Shown: piece by piece, positions 1-8,729 of the stretch | Layout of the letters: each line of letters opens with the position of its first letter | Numbering within the stretch: the stretch's first letter is position 1 | Assembly: GCA_038210495.1 (NCBI GenBank) | Contig: JBBQWR010000008.1 | Coordinates: forward strand, 70,655 to 134,654 | Direction of reading: 5' to 3' | DNA length: 64,000 bases | Origin: JBBQWR01 sp038210495 | Lineage (GTDB): Bacteria; Planctomycetota; Planctomycetia; Pirellulales; DATAWG01 | Notes under the pieces: model-generated | Databases searched by the model: none | What the model was told of the DNA's origin: nothing | What the model saw: only the letters and a program-made list of their open reading frames with translations | Position numbers and translations under genes: made by a program

Positions 1-9
1 GCCGGGTGG

Positions 10-41
10 CCGGGGCTGGAGGCGCTTCGCCGAAGCCCCGG
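10..41. repeat. Dispersed palindrome, family A (copy 1)
   Basis: A hairpin-forming sequence in which GGGGCTGG and GGCGCTTCGCCGAAGCCCC pair around a CTTCGCCGAAG core. Related sequences occur at 23712-23744, 26485-26590, 60376-60482 and 63859-63891, all between genes. The rest of bases 1-251 shows no convincing gene. Confidence 0.75.
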
Positions 42-251
42 TTGGCAAACGCCCCACTGAGTCCGCAAGGGGATATAGCATGTAGCCGACTCACGGCAAC
101 TTGGCGCCTAGTTTTCCGGGCCAATACGGCTCGCAGTGAGGGGCGCGGCTGGTGGAATCGTGCCGCCGATGAGTGTTTTACAACCTAGATTTGAAGATAC
201 CATCGTTTATTCCCCCGAAGCCAGTTCGCCATTACAGTTGGCCCATCATCC

Positions 252-1115
252 ATGCATCTAACGGACAACGAACTGCGATTCTTGTTGTTTGTCACCGGTT
301 TATCGTTCGTCGCGCTGGGCGCCATCGTCCTGCTCGCCAATCGCCGCACGTCGGGCGAAAAGGCATGGCGATGGCTTGCGCTGGCCAGCGCGCTGGAGGG
401 GGTCGCCGATTGGACCGCCGTGCTGAGATTGCCGGTCGGTGAGCCCGTGGCGATGAAAGTCGCGCGGCTGCTGTTGGCCGGTGGCTGCTTAATGGCGCTG
501 ATCGAATTTGGCCGAAATCGTTGGCCGCGCCGATGGTTGCTCGGCCGTTGGATTTATGCGCCGCTGATCGCCGCCCTGGTCATCGGCCCCGCATTGGGCT
601 GGTTCGCAAGTCTCGAACTGGCGTGCCGAGTTCTGCTTGCCATTCAAGCCGGTGGCATGGCAGCGCTATTTTTCATCGCCGCTAATAGCCGGTTAACAGC
701 CGCAATGATCGGCGTTTCCGCGCTGGCTGCGTATCTGCCGGCGCACTGTCTGCAGATCCACGTCTTGCGACTGCTCGCCGTTCTGGTCGCCGTCGTGGCG
801 ATTTGGATCGCCGACCGCGAGAGCCAGGCAGCCGGTCACCGCTGTCGGTGGGTCTTGCAATCCCGCCTGCCGGCCGTGTTTGTTCTCGCGCTCTTGGCCG
901 GTTGGTTCTCGATTGGACGAGATTATGCCTCGGACGGATCGCTGTTTGTTAGACAAGATAGCCGCATGGCGGCGGTCGAATTCGTCGACGCGGCCCCGAC
1001 GCCTTCGCCCAATTCGCCGGTGGCGGCTGTCTGGAAGATAGCCCTCATCACGGGCCCGATCGCCGCTTTTGTGCTGCTATTGCGAGCGGCGTCGAAGTTG
1101 CCATTCGTGCATTGA
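252..1115 (+). CDS. Polytopic membrane protein of unknown function
   Basis: A 287-residue protein with about seven hydrophobic helices, starting with one at residues 8-29, then several between about 65 and 190, one near 208-222 and a last one near 263-280. The basic loop after the first helix and the absence of a signal peptide suggest an inner-membrane protein. Its layout recalls the membrane-sensor part of planctomycete signalling proteins, but no kinase or receiver domain follows. No clear ribosome binding site precedes the ATG. It converges on lpxA with a 20-base gap. The function is not recognised. Confidence 0.7.
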   Translation: MHLTDNELRFLLFVTGLSFVALGAIVLLANRRTSGEKAWRWLALASALEGVADWTAVLRLPVGEPVAMKVARLLLAGGCLMALIEFGRNRWPRRWLLGRWIYAPLIAALVIGPALGWFASLELACRVLLAIQAGGMAALFFIAANSRLTAAMIGVSALAAYLPAHCLQIHVLRLLAVLVAVVAIWIADRESQAAGHRCRWVLQSRLPAVFVLALLAGWFSIGRDYASDGSLFVRQDSRMAAVEFVDAAPTPSPNSPVAAVWKIALITGPIAAFVLLLRAASKLPFVH

Positions 1116-1135
1116 CGGCCAATCGGAATCGCAAT

Positions 1136-2002
1136 TTAACCAGCCACTCGGGCTTTGAATTCGCCAATCGTCGGCTGCGATTGATCTTCGGCGGCCGAGC
1201 GGAATTTAAGCGTCGCGCTCGTCGGTACCCGGCGTTCTTGCACGAAGCCGCGAGTTCCGCCCGTCAGAAATTCCGAATAAACGGCGGCCGGTCCTTCGGC
1301 AAACTCGATCTTGAGCTGAGCGAGCACTTCGCTCCACTTGAGGCCGCGACGATAAATTAACCGGTAAGCCATCTTCAATTGGGCAATGTCCTCGGCCGTG
1401 AACCCATTGCGCCGCAGCCCGACCTGATTCAGCCCCACCACGCAACCACTCACGCCATCGATCGTGACATACGGGGGCACGTCCTGCACCACCTTGGCAT
1501 GAGCGCCGACCATCGCGAACCGGCCAACGCGGCAAAACTGATGGATCCCGACCGCGCCGGAAATGAACGCCCGATCTTCGATGATCACATGCCCGGCCAA
1601 CAGGGCGCCGTTCGCGAAGATCACATTGTTGCCGACAGTGCAATCGTGAGCGATATGCGAGCTGGCCATGACATAGTTTTTGTCGCCGACGAGCGTGACG
1701 GCGTCGGCCTTCATCGCCCGGTGCATCGTGACATGCTCGCGGATGGTGTTTCCCGAGCCAATCGTGAGCAGGCCGGGTGTCTTGGGACGGTTGACGTGCT
1801 GCGGGAAGCCCCCCAGCACGGTCCCCTCGTGGATAATGTTGCCAGGACCGAGCCGCACGCCGTCCTTGATGACGACATGACTGGCGAGGATGCATCCGTC
1901 GCCGATCTCGACGTCCCCTTCGATCACCGCGAACGGGCCGATTTGGACGTCCCGACCGAGGCGGGCCTCGGGACTAACGATCGCCAAAGGGTGGATATTC
2001 AC
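1136..2002 (-). CDS. lpxA: Acyl-ACP--UDP-N-acetylglucosamine O-acyltransferase (LpxA)
   Basis: Catalyses the first step of lipid A synthesis, moving a hydroxyacyl chain from ACP to O3 of UDP-GlcNAc in the cytoplasm. The protein is about 288 residues, slightly longer than the usual 255-265. Hexapeptide repeats fill residues 1-185; the catalytic histidine lies in SSHIAHDCTVG, and the conserved AGHV, HQFCRVGRFAMVG and QDVPPY segments follow, with an alpha-helical C-terminal domain. I chose the GTG at 2002 because homologues begin with a motif like NIHPLAIVSP; a TTG at 2017 gives five more residues. No other lipid A gene is adjacent. Confidence 0.93.
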   Translation of the reverse strand: MNIHPLAIVSPEARLGRDVQIGPFAVIEGDVEIGDGCILASHVVIKDGVRLGPGNIIHEGTVLGGFPQHVNRPKTPGLLTIGSGNTIREHVTMHRAMKADAVTLVGDKNYVMASSHIAHDCTVGNNVIFANGALLAGHVIIEDRAFISGAVGIHQFCRVGRFAMVGAHAKVVQDVPPYVTIDGVSGCVVGLNQVGLRRNGFTAEDIAQLKMAYRLIYRRGLKWSEVLAQLKIEFAEGPAAVYSEFLTGGTRGFVQERRVPTSATLKFRSAAEDQSQPTIGEFKARVAG

Positions 2003-2017
2003 CGGCGAGTGCCTCAA

Positions 2018-2373
2018 GTCTCAAGGATGGCCCGATGATCAGGAACGACGTTTTTCGCTTGGGGCCGCCGATCCAAGCGTGAACCCGACTGGCGCGGGCC
2101 GCGCGAGCCGAGGCCGGCGGCAACGAGCTATCTGGGCCGACCCGATGGATTTTATCGGCCGTGCAACGGATAGCAGTTGACGCAGATCTAACGTCCGCGA
2201 CGATTGTTAGGATTTTCCGCCTGTTACCGCAAGGCTAAAGATTCGCGCGTCGTGAGTATTCTTCGCGAGTTCGATTGACAGCAATCGCGATCAGACGGAC
2301 GATAAGGACCCCGCGACGCTGCGATCAGGGCGAATGTGCGAAATTGGATAAGTTACTGGGAGGCTGGAGAACG
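2018..2373. other. Intergenic region upstream of lpxA and the TPR gene
   Basis: About 350 bases between divergent genes, so both promoters should lie here. TTGACA at 2275-2280 is a possible -35 for the TPR gene, but no good -10 sits 16-18 bases after it. I see no hairpin terminator or RNA gene. Confidence 0.4.
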
Positions 2374-2697
2374 ATGGCGACGAACGTGCAACTTTACGAC
2401 GAGGCGACTCGGCTCAAAGACGACGGCCAAGTCGATGAGGCGGCCGCAAAACTCAATGAACTGCTAGCACAGGACCCGAAATACTCGCTGGCCCATTCGG
2501 CCCTGGCTGTAGTTCTCACACGACTCAAGCGGCACGACGAAGCGATCGCCCACGCCAAACAGGTGACGGAACTCGAGCCCAACGACCCGTTCAGCTTCAC
2601 GGCGTTCAGCGTGACGCTCCAGCGGGCCGGCAAGATTCCCGAGGCCGAAGACGCCATGGCCCGGGCTCGAATGCTCCAAGGCGGCCATCATCATTAG
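2374..2697 (+). CDS. Small tetratricopeptide-repeat protein
   Basis: A 107-residue protein made of about three TPR helix pairs: residues 3-36 (YDEATRLKDDGQVDEAAAKL), 37-70 and 71-104. TPRs bind partner proteins; no enzymatic domain is present. The start is the ATG at 2374, preceded by GGGAGG at a good distance. The frame is open further upstream but that part is arginine-rich and lacks TPR character. There is no signal peptide, so it is probably cytosolic. It ends in a histidine run (GGHHH). Confidence 0.85.
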   Translation: MATNVQLYDEATRLKDDGQVDEAAAKLNELLAQDPKYSLAHSALAVVLTRLKRHDEAIAHAKQVTELEPNDPFSFTAFSVTLQRAGKIPEAEDAMARARMLQGGHHH

Positions 2698-2698
2698 G

Positions 2699-2795
2699 AA
2701 GGCTTAAGGGGTGAGGCTTGAGGAAGCAAAACAGCCGCGGTCGTGCCGCGTCGTTCCCTAGTCCCCAGCCCCAAACCCCTCGCCCCTATTTCCTC
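2699..2795. repeat. Dispersed palindromic repeat, family C (copy 1)
   Basis: Lies between the TPR gene stop and the convergent gene that ends at 2794. The left arm is GGGGTGAGGCTTGAGGA; the right arm contains TTCCCTAGTCCCCAGCCCC and then CCCCTCGCCCCTATTTCC. Similar arms with a GCCGC-rich centre recur at 13678-13815 and 35525-35620. Confidence 0.65.
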
Positions 2796-3717
2796 AATTG
2801 GCAAAGATACCCGTCGCGTACCAAATGCCGTTCGATCCCTTTTGGATATCGTAGGCATAGCTGGAATGCCGCGTGCGGACCGCGTCCCAGTGGCCAGATG
2901 AGTGGCGCCAGCTATCCACGCAATCGATGCATGAGTCGACCAGGTTTTGGTTCGGCCAGCTTTCGGCCACGACCTCTCGCGGAGCGGCCGATTGATAGCC
3001 GCGACCGACAAGCCGTGAAATAATTCGGTGAAAGCGGCTTTCCCATTGATGGTGCCCTTGCACGCCGATGCGAGCCTGGAGATTCGACTGCTTGGCCGCT
3101 TCGTCCAGCAGCACCGGCTCTTGCAACGTCGATGTGCTCGCAGGCCGCTCCGGATGAATCCGGATCGCGAAGATCATCGTGCGCTGGGTCAGCGTTCCTT
3201 CAGGCAGGTCGAACAACACCGGCACATGGCTCGCCTGAAAGTGATAGTACTTGCCCGGGGTCATGGGAATGACACTCACGACTCGGGCATAATACGGAGT
3301 ATTCGGGTGCGCCAGGTCGATCACCGCGACGCCGCCTGCGTTCCGCAACTCGGCGAAGGCGCCGTGGCCGAGCAACCGGACGGACTTTCCGTCTGCGCCC
3401 GATCCGGATGCATCGAGCGGCAAACGGGCACATACATAGTCCGCCAGTTTGTCGGCAATATCGGCTCCCGAGATCGCGGCCGATACGGAGTCGTCCGCAG
3501 GTCCGGCCGCCGTGGTTCGCGGTGTGGCCGTGGGGGAAAAATAGATCAGCAGCATCTTCTTGTCACGCTGGGCCGCTATGTAGGCGTCGTTGTAGTCCGT
3601 TTGCCATACGACGTAGTTCTTGAGAATCGCCGTTTTGAAGACCACCGCCTGGCTGCCGCCTCCCAAAACGAGAAGCAAGCCCAAAGACAATAGTCCGACA
3701 CTCCGATGTCTAAGCAC
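2794..3717 (-). CDS. Secreted thioredoxin-like / CAP-like protein
   Basis: A 307-residue protein with a signal peptide at about residues 1-24 ending near GGSQA. Residues 35-160 (WQTDYNDAYIAAQRDKKMLL onward) resemble the DUF255/thioredoxin-like fold used to act on reactive side chains, but the CxxC active site is absent. The C-terminal 110 residues (HQWESRFHRI, CVDSWRHSSGHWDAV, GIWYATGIFA) resemble a CAP/SCP domain, with the SSGHW element in place of the usual SPGHR. No catalytic role can be assigned. The divergent region to 4212 presumably carries its promoter. Confidence 0.7.
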   Translation of the reverse strand: MLRHRSVGLLSLGLLLVLGGGSQAVVFKTAILKNYVVWQTDYNDAYIAAQRDKKMLLIYFSPTATPRTTAAGPADDSVSAAISGADIADKLADYVCARLPLDASGSGADGKSVRLLGHGAFAELRNAGGVAVIDLAHPNTPYYARVVSVIPMTPGKYYHFQASHVPVLFDLPEGTLTQRTMIFAIRIHPERPASTSTLQEPVLLDEAAKQSNLQARIGVQGHHQWESRFHRIISRLVGRGYQSAAPREVVAESWPNQNLVDSCIDCVDSWRHSSGHWDAVRTRHSSYAYDIQKGSNGIWYATGIFAN

Positions 3718-4212
3718 GATGAACTCCTTATACGGGCTGATTAGAAGACCGCGGCGAAAAATGTCTCCGCCGGATATTGGCCATTCAACGGAACGAGAGT
3801 TCTAGACCTCTTGAACCGTTCGGCTGACCGACTGTCGATCCCGACAGCGACGCCGATTCTTCAGCGGGGGGCCGACGTGGGTGATGTCGGGCTATCCCTG
3901 CTTGGTGAGCAAAGCGTAGTTATTAGGCCAAAGTCCGAAAGCATTGGGAAGGGGGTGAATGGTAGGATGGGTAATTTGAAGCGGATTTGCGGTAATGCGC
4001 AATGCTGACCGTGGCGCCGAACCTGCTTTCCTCAATTGACTTCGGAGGCATGGGTTGGCTAACGAAGATTCGTAGTTTTTTCCGATTTCGTAGGCCTAGG
4101 GGAGTAGTCAAAGCTTGAGAAGATGCGGTATCGTAGATGGCGCGCCGCGGCGGCGAGCCGACTCCCTTGGCTTGCGGGCGCGATATTGTTTAAGTTACGG
4201 AGGACGATACAT
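3718..4212. other. Long divergent intergenic region
   Basis: About 495 bases between two oppositely directed secreted-protein genes. The base composition is more AT-rich than in the neighbouring genes. A TTGACT lies at about 4037, with no strong -10 at the right spacing. I see no RNA gene or repeat; the function is presumably promoters and 5' leaders. Confidence 0.4.
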
Positions 4213-6381
4213 ATGCGTTACGGACTAGTGATCGTCGCGGTTTTTGCGGCCGCGGGCGTGGTTCTCATCTCGGCTAACTCAAACCGAGCGGCACAATTTT
4301 CCGAACCCACAGAGCTGCATCTATCGGCGGCATTCATGGGGATGCCGTTCAATCTGGGAGTCGCTGACGCGGATGACTCCTTCGTCGGCCGCAACTTCAT
4401 GGCCCCGGACCTGGCCGCTGCGGCCACCAAACGCCTGCCCAACTGGTCCGGCCTGATAACGAAGACCTCGCGGATTGCCGCGGCAGTCGTTTACGATTCC
4501 GGCGAGAATGCCGCGCGTTCGCTGTTGTTAGCCGCCGGCGCCGGCCTCCTGCTCGCCGAACAGGCTGCGCTCAACGATGCTCCCCTCGATCCGTCCGCGC
4601 AAAAAGTACTGGACTCGATCCGCGCCGCCAAGTCGCAGTACCGTCCCGCGACAGTCACGGAACTCGACAGCGCCCGGGCCGAGGTCGAAACGGCCTGGAG
4701 TAAGCTGGAGCAATTCGTCGGCGCCGACAAGGCGACCCGCGAGGGCTGGGAGAGCTACCTGCGGGGCGATGACCTTGGGGCCGAGTTGGCCAAGGGCAAA
4801 GACGCCAAGCCCGAAGTCCTGCGCGACATTGCCGATCGGTATCGCAGCGGGGTTGCCGGGCTCGAACTACCGCAATTTGCCAATGTCCGGCATGCTCTGC
4901 GGCATTACAACGCCGTGCTTTCGGCGGTTCGTTCGCCCGACGCACGGGTAGGGTACGGACAAAAACTCGATAAATTAGCCGACAGTCTCGACCACTACTC
5001 GCGATCGGCCAACAGTGCGGACGCCGATGCGATCGGCATGACGCTAGGCGACTTGCAAGACACTCGTCAAGCCGACCCCGTTTTGCAAAACATTTGGGCT
5101 CAGTTCGATAAGCCAAACCTCTACGTTCGCGCCTCGGCCGATTTTCTAGCGACGATCAGCAGCGACGATCTCGACGAAAATGATCCGCATTTCGCCGACA
5201 ATATCGAGGGCACGAGCATCACGGGCACGACGCACACGGTCGGTAAACGAACGGCGGTGCTGCTCGACGGGCAGGATCGCGCCGTGATGCAGATCAAATT
5301 GGTCGGCACGACCACCTCGCACACCGTCGGCGTGCATCCTCCCGTGACGGTTTACAACACGGGCACGACTACGTTCACCGGCTCGAAAATCGTCCGATTC
5401 GACGCCGACGGGTTCGTCGATTGTCCCGCCATCACGAGTGCGTGCACCCATACGAACATCGACAGACTGTGCATCTGCGGCGGCCGGTTGGTGCAGCGGA
5501 TTGCGACCAAGAAGGTCTATCAGGCCAAGCCCGAGGCGGAGAGCATCGGCGCCCGGCACGCCGAGCAGCGGGTCAGCAAGCGGCTCGACGAAGGGTCGAA
5601 GGACAATCTGGAGACGCAAAACCGCAATTTCAAGGCAAAGATCCACGATCCGCTGATGCGTTGGGGCGCATATCCCAATCTGCGTTATTCATCCAAGCCC
5701 GACGCGATGTGGATCGTGGCTCGCGAGTCGGGACCCGCGCAGTTGGGCGCTCCGGCGGGGCCGACGCAAGAAATCGCCCCGGCGACATTGAATATTCAAC
5801 TTCACGAGTCGTTCGTAAATAACCTGACGGCCCTCACGCTCGGCGGCCGCACGATCAACCGCGAACAACTCGAGGCCGCGCTGAACGACATGTTTGGCGA
5901 AGTCCCAAAGGAATTGGCCGACGACAAGGATCAGGAAAAGCAGTGGACGATCACGTTCGCCAAAGAGCATCCGGTCACGGCGACGTTTGCCGACAACGGC
6001 TATTCGATCACGATCCGCGGCACGCGTTACACATCGATCTCGCCCAATGTCGAGCGAGAATTCATCGGGGGTCCAATGAACGTCTCGGCCAAGTTTAAAT
6101 TCGACAAAGGTCCGAATGGCCCGGTGGGCAAGCGTCAAGGGGACTTGGAGTTCGTTGTGCCCGGCATGGAGGGACAACAATTTAGCTCCAAACAGGTTGC
6201 CTTGAAGAAACTACTGCAAAATCGGTTCGGAAAGATCCTAAAGCCGACGATGGAGTTCAATGGCCTGGAGTTCAAGAAGGCGCCTTTTAGCAAGGCCGGC
6301 CGACTGGTATCATCGCAATTATCGTCCGACAGCGGATGGTTGACCGCCGGCTGGGTCAAGGAAACTGACGCCAAAAAATAA
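4213..6381 (+). CDS. Large secreted protein of unknown function
   Basis: A 722-residue protein with an N-terminal signal helix (residues 3-22, MRYGLVIVAVFAAAGVVLI). The ATG at 4213 follows GGAGGACGATACAT, a good ribosome binding site; an ATG 90 bases upstream is in frame but has no such site. The first 270 residues look alpha-helical and rich in Ala and Glu. The middle holds a CPAITSACTHTN...CICGG segment with four cysteines, which might bind a metal. The C-terminal half is probably beta-rich (LTALTLGGRTINREQLEAAL and TRYTSISPNVEREFIGGP). I know of no characterised family; planctomycete genomes carry similar large secreted proteins. Confidence 0.75.
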   Translation: MRYGLVIVAVFAAAGVVLISANSNRAAQFSEPTELHLSAAFMGMPFNLGVADADDSFVGRNFMAPDLAAAATKRLPNWSGLITKTSRIAAAVVYDSGENAARSLLLAAGAGLLLAEQAALNDAPLDPSAQKVLDSIRAAKSQYRPATVTELDSARAEVETAWSKLEQFVGADKATREGWESYLRGDDLGAELAKGKDAKPEVLRDIADRYRSGVAGLELPQFANVRHALRHYNAVLSAVRSPDARVGYGQKLDKLADSLDHYSRSANSADADAIGMTLGDLQDTRQADPVLQNIWAQFDKPNLYVRASADFLATISSDDLDENDPHFADNIEGTSITGTTHTVGKRTAVLLDGQDRAVMQIKLVGTTTSHTVGVHPPVTVYNTGTTTFTGSKIVRFDADGFVDCPAITSACTHTNIDRLCICGGRLVQRIATKKVYQAKPEAESIGARHAEQRVSKRLDEGSKDNLETQNRNFKAKIHDPLMRWGAYPNLRYSSKPDAMWIVARESGPAQLGAPAGPTQEIAPATLNIQLHESFVNNLTALTLGGRTINREQLEAALNDMFGEVPKELADDKDQEKQWTITFAKEHPVTATFADNGYSITIRGTRYTSISPNVEREFIGGPMNVSAKFKFDKGPNGPVGKRQGDLEFVVPGMEGQQFSSKQVALKKLLQNRFGKILKPTMEFNGLEFKKAPFSKAGRLVSSQLSSDSGWLTAGWVKETDAKK

Positions 6382-6400
6382 CCGGTTTTCCACAACCGGC

Positions 6401-6463
6401 GGGGTCTGACCCGATTTTGCGATGTCCTAGAGCAAAATGGGAGCGCAAAATGGGTCTGGCCCC
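6401..6463. repeat. Inverted repeat after the 4213 gene
   Basis: GGGGTCTGACCCGATTTTGC at 6401-6420 pairs with GCAAAATGGGTCTGGCCCC at 6445-6463. It could fold as a long hairpin and act as a terminator, though there is no U-tract. Its shape is that of a dispersed intergenic repeat; only this copy is in the window. Confidence 0.6.
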
Positions 6464-6505
6464 TTTGCCTAGCCGGTTCTCGGAAACGCTACGAGCAAGG
6501 TCGCC

Positions 6506-6982
6506 GTGAGTCGCTTCGTTGCCATTGAATTCGATTGTCTGCCGCTACGCACTGTGGGCCGGATGGACATCCCGCTGGATGCATCGCCAAAATATCGCGA
6601 GCGCGGCCTGCGAATCAAGGCGGCCCTCGAGAAGCACGGCTCGTTCAATACCTACTTTTTGTACAATGCCCGGTGCCGGTTCCATCTAACGAACCACGCC
6701 GATCTGGGACTGCTCGAGTTCAGCTTTGTCGGGACGTTGCTAACCGATCCGACTGACCGGCATTCGATCAACGCCGACCTCCAAGTGAAGCTGGAACGTG
6801 AGACTTGCGACTGGCTCACCGAGCCAGTCGTGCATTGGTTCCACGAAACCGTGTCGCGGGCCGTGATGGTCGAGTTCGATCGCTACATCGACGCCGGCGA
6901 CCTGGCCCAGACGATCAAGCGGATCGCCGAGCTTCAAGCGAAAACCGATCAAACCGGCGGCTATGCGGGCATGTATCTCTGA
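6506..6982 (+). CDS. Conserved hypothetical protein, 158 residues
   Basis: A soluble, acidic protein with no signal peptide or membrane helix. It starts at GTG 6506; the preceding AAGG is a weak ribosome binding site. Visible features are a beta-strand-rich N-terminal half (FVAIEFDCLPLRTVGRMDIP, SFNTYFLYNARCRFHLTN, LLEFSFVGTLLTDP) and a helical C-terminus containing FDRYIDAGDLAQTIKRIAEL. The following gene at 7188 is in the same direction but separated by a mobile-like element. I do not recognise the function. Confidence 0.7.
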   Translation: MSRFVAIEFDCLPLRTVGRMDIPLDASPKYRERGLRIKAALEKHGSFNTYFLYNARCRFHLTNHADLGLLEFSFVGTLLTDPTDRHSINADLQVKLERETCDWLTEPVVHWFHETVSRAVMVEFDRYIDAGDLAQTIKRIAELQAKTDQTGGYAGMYL

Positions 6983-6988
6983 GTGCGT

Positions 6989-7155
6989 GGCGAGCGGGCG
7001 GCTCACGCCCCCTGTCCTCGAGCTCGACGCCATGTGACGCTCAAAGATCGCTCAGAATCCGCGTTAAAAAGCGATCCAATTCGCGGAACTCTTGCACTTC
7101 GGGAGTCGTCTGCTAGGTTAAATGTTAGGACAGGGGGCTTACGCCCCCGCTCGCC
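6989..7155. mobile_element. MITE-like element, family B, with terminal inverted repeats
   Basis: A 167-base element between two same-strand genes. The left terminus 6989-7017 begins GGCGAGCGGGCGGCTCACGC and ends CCCCCTGTCC; the right terminus 7128-7155 is its reverse complement with few differences (GGACAGGGGGCTTACGCCCC, then CGCTCGCC). There is no ORF inside and no obvious target duplication. A second element of this structure lies at 43893-44054, and solo ends at 15041, 16818 and 53384. Confidence 0.75.
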
Positions 7156-7187
7156 TTTTCGCAGTCCGCCCATCTCGGAGTTCTCCC

Positions 7188-7943
7188 ATGTGCTGCTTCT
7201 CGCGACCCGTGAAAGATGTTTCCGCCACGAAGATCTTCGCCCGGATGTCGGACAAGGCCCGGCAGTATGTCGTCTACAGCATGAAGCTCGACGCGGGAGA
7301 GGATTTGGCGATGATTCTGCCGATTCCCGTGCCGGCGCAGACTGCCGACGACGCGGTGAAGTTCATCAACTTGGAGAAATACGAGGATTTTTTTGCCGAT
7401 TTGAAGAAAGGGTTTCCCGATCCTCCGGCGGGAGCCGCCGGCCATTCCAGAATTGCCTCAGGGGCCGTGACCGCCAAACCGATGCTTGAAGTCGTCAGCG
7501 TCGGCAGCTTCGAGGCGTCCTTTGTGCCGAGCATCAAGGATTTCTCCCGGCTCGACGATCGCTTCCGCTTGCCCCAGTCCGCTTGGGACGAACTGCCGCA
7601 GTACAAGCAGTTTGGCTTCGCGGTCTTCAAGCTCAAGAAGGGAAATAAGCGAATCCATCCGATGGCGTTCGATTTCCCGACTGCCGATCCGCAACATCTG
7701 TTCTTTCCGACCGTCCATATCCACGACGGCAAAGTACACGACAAGGCCGACTTCGACCACAATCTTTACGCCCAAGTTGACGACTCTCAAAACAAAAAGC
7801 AGATTCTCTACTGGCGCGAATCCGAGCAACATGCCGAAAACTTCGTCGACATCAAGCGCGCCCAGAATCTGGTCGAGCCGAAGGCACACGTCTATCTGAA
7901 AACGATCCACGGGATCGAGAAGAACGAGGATACGCTGCTTTAG
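7188..7943 (+). CDS. Conserved hypothetical protein, 251 residues
   Basis: A soluble protein starting at ATG 7188, with GGAG eight bases upstream. It opens MCCFSRPVKDVSATKIFAR, and the middle carries LPIPVPAQTADDAVKFINLE. A repeated HxHD-type segment (FPTVHIHDGKVHDKADFDH) near residue 195 is rich in possible metal ligands. No signal peptide is visible. The frame extends 22 codons upstream into the family B repeat, which I treat as non-coding. I recognise no enzyme family; the gene is long and compositionally normal, so it is very likely real. Confidence 0.8.
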   Translation: MCCFSRPVKDVSATKIFARMSDKARQYVVYSMKLDAGEDLAMILPIPVPAQTADDAVKFINLEKYEDFFADLKKGFPDPPAGAAGHSRIASGAVTAKPMLEVVSVGSFEASFVPSIKDFSRLDDRFRLPQSAWDELPQYKQFGFAVFKLKKGNKRIHPMAFDFPTADPQHLFFPTVHIHDGKVHDKADFDHNLYAQVDDSQNKKQILYWRESEQHAENFVDIKRAQNLVEPKAHVYLKTIHGIEKNEDTLL

Positions 7944-7966
7944 AACCGCCCGCTAATCCGCCGGAG

Positions 7967-8008
7967 ATTGTCCCCATTGTGTCGAGTCCGCGGAGCAAAT
8001 TGGGGACC
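7967..8008. repeat. Short inverted repeat downstream of the 7188 gene
   Basis: ATTGTCCCCATTGTG pairs imperfectly with CAAATTGGGGACC about 20 bases later. It could be a terminator for the upstream gene or another dispersed palindrome. Confidence 0.45.
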
Positions 8009-8061
8009 TTCGCCTCTCCCAGTCGGTTTCGTGGTTTGAAAGCATTTAGGAGCTGCGTGCC

Positions 8062-8283
8062 ATGCGCCTCACTTTGGAAGAATTCGGAATCGATCGGCTC
8101 GATGCCCAACAGCGTGTCGAGTTGATCCGATTGATTTAGGATACGATTCCCGAAGAGACTCCTGTTCCGATGTCCGACTCCCAAACGCGCGAGCTGGACC
8201 GTCGTGTTGCTGCCGCCGATGCCAACCCTAAAGCCGGCGTTCCTTGGGAGTCCGTGCAAGCTCTCCTAATGAAGAAGTCATGA
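8062..8283 (+). pseudogene. Antitoxin of an addiction module, interrupted by a stop codon
   Basis: Translating from ATG 8062 gives MRLTLEEFGIDRLDAQQRVE, then LIRLI, then TAG at 8137-8139, then DTIPEETPVPMSDSQTRELD and on to TGA at 8281-8283. This matches the putative addiction-module-component family of about 75 residues, whose members usually have a tryptophan at the stop position, so TGG to TAG is the likely change. The rest of the frame is intact and ends with an ATGA overlap with the toxin gene. Unless the stop is suppressed, no full antitoxin is made. Confidence 0.8.
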
Positions 8284-8526
8284 GCTTGCCGCTCATTCTT
8301 CGTCCCGAGGCAATTGGCGATTTCGAGCAAATCCGCGCCTATCTCGATTCTCAGCGATCGGGTCTGGGCACGCAATTTCTCGAGCGACTACGCGAATCTC
8401 GGTCGTATTTCTGACCGTCCGGAGTTGTACGGATCGGTGCGGAAGAAAATCCGGGCCGCGCGATTGCGAGAGTTTATGCAAGTCATCTTTTATCCATTTG
8501 CAGGCTCGCATCTAACGCGTTGTTAA
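8280..8526 (+). pseudogene. RelE/ParE-type toxin, frameshifted and C-terminally altered
   Basis: From ATG 8280 the frame reads MSLPLILRPEAIGDFEQIRA, then YLDSQRSGLGTQFLERLRE, typical of ParE/RelE toxins, but it hits TGA near 8418. The family continues in another frame (LGRISDRPELYGSVRKKIRA and then ARLREFMQVIFYP), so an indel lies near 8390-8405. The last part, FAGSHLTRC, does not match the usual ending with conserved IxVLAVxHxxR, so the C-terminus is lost too. Partner of the broken antitoxin at 8062. Confidence 0.8.
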
Positions 8527-8729
8527 ATTGCGTTAGCCAGGGGCTTGTCGTAGATAGCGTTCTTCGAATCAACCCTTCCGGTTGCATCAATCGTAACGAT
8601 TCCCCAAAGTTTGCTGCGGGCGTTGACGATACCAAAGGTGCCGATTATACCGCGCTGAGCATCGCGCCGTCGCGCAAGCTTTGCTAGCGGTCCATTTCGC
8701 TGCTGGGTTATCTCGAAGGGAATCAATCA

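Noticed and set aside
8523..8726. A 67-codon minus-strand frame before the TolC gene
   Set aside because: Ends close to the TolC start, no family features or binding site; probably chance, or unseen debris of the nearby dead TA pair.
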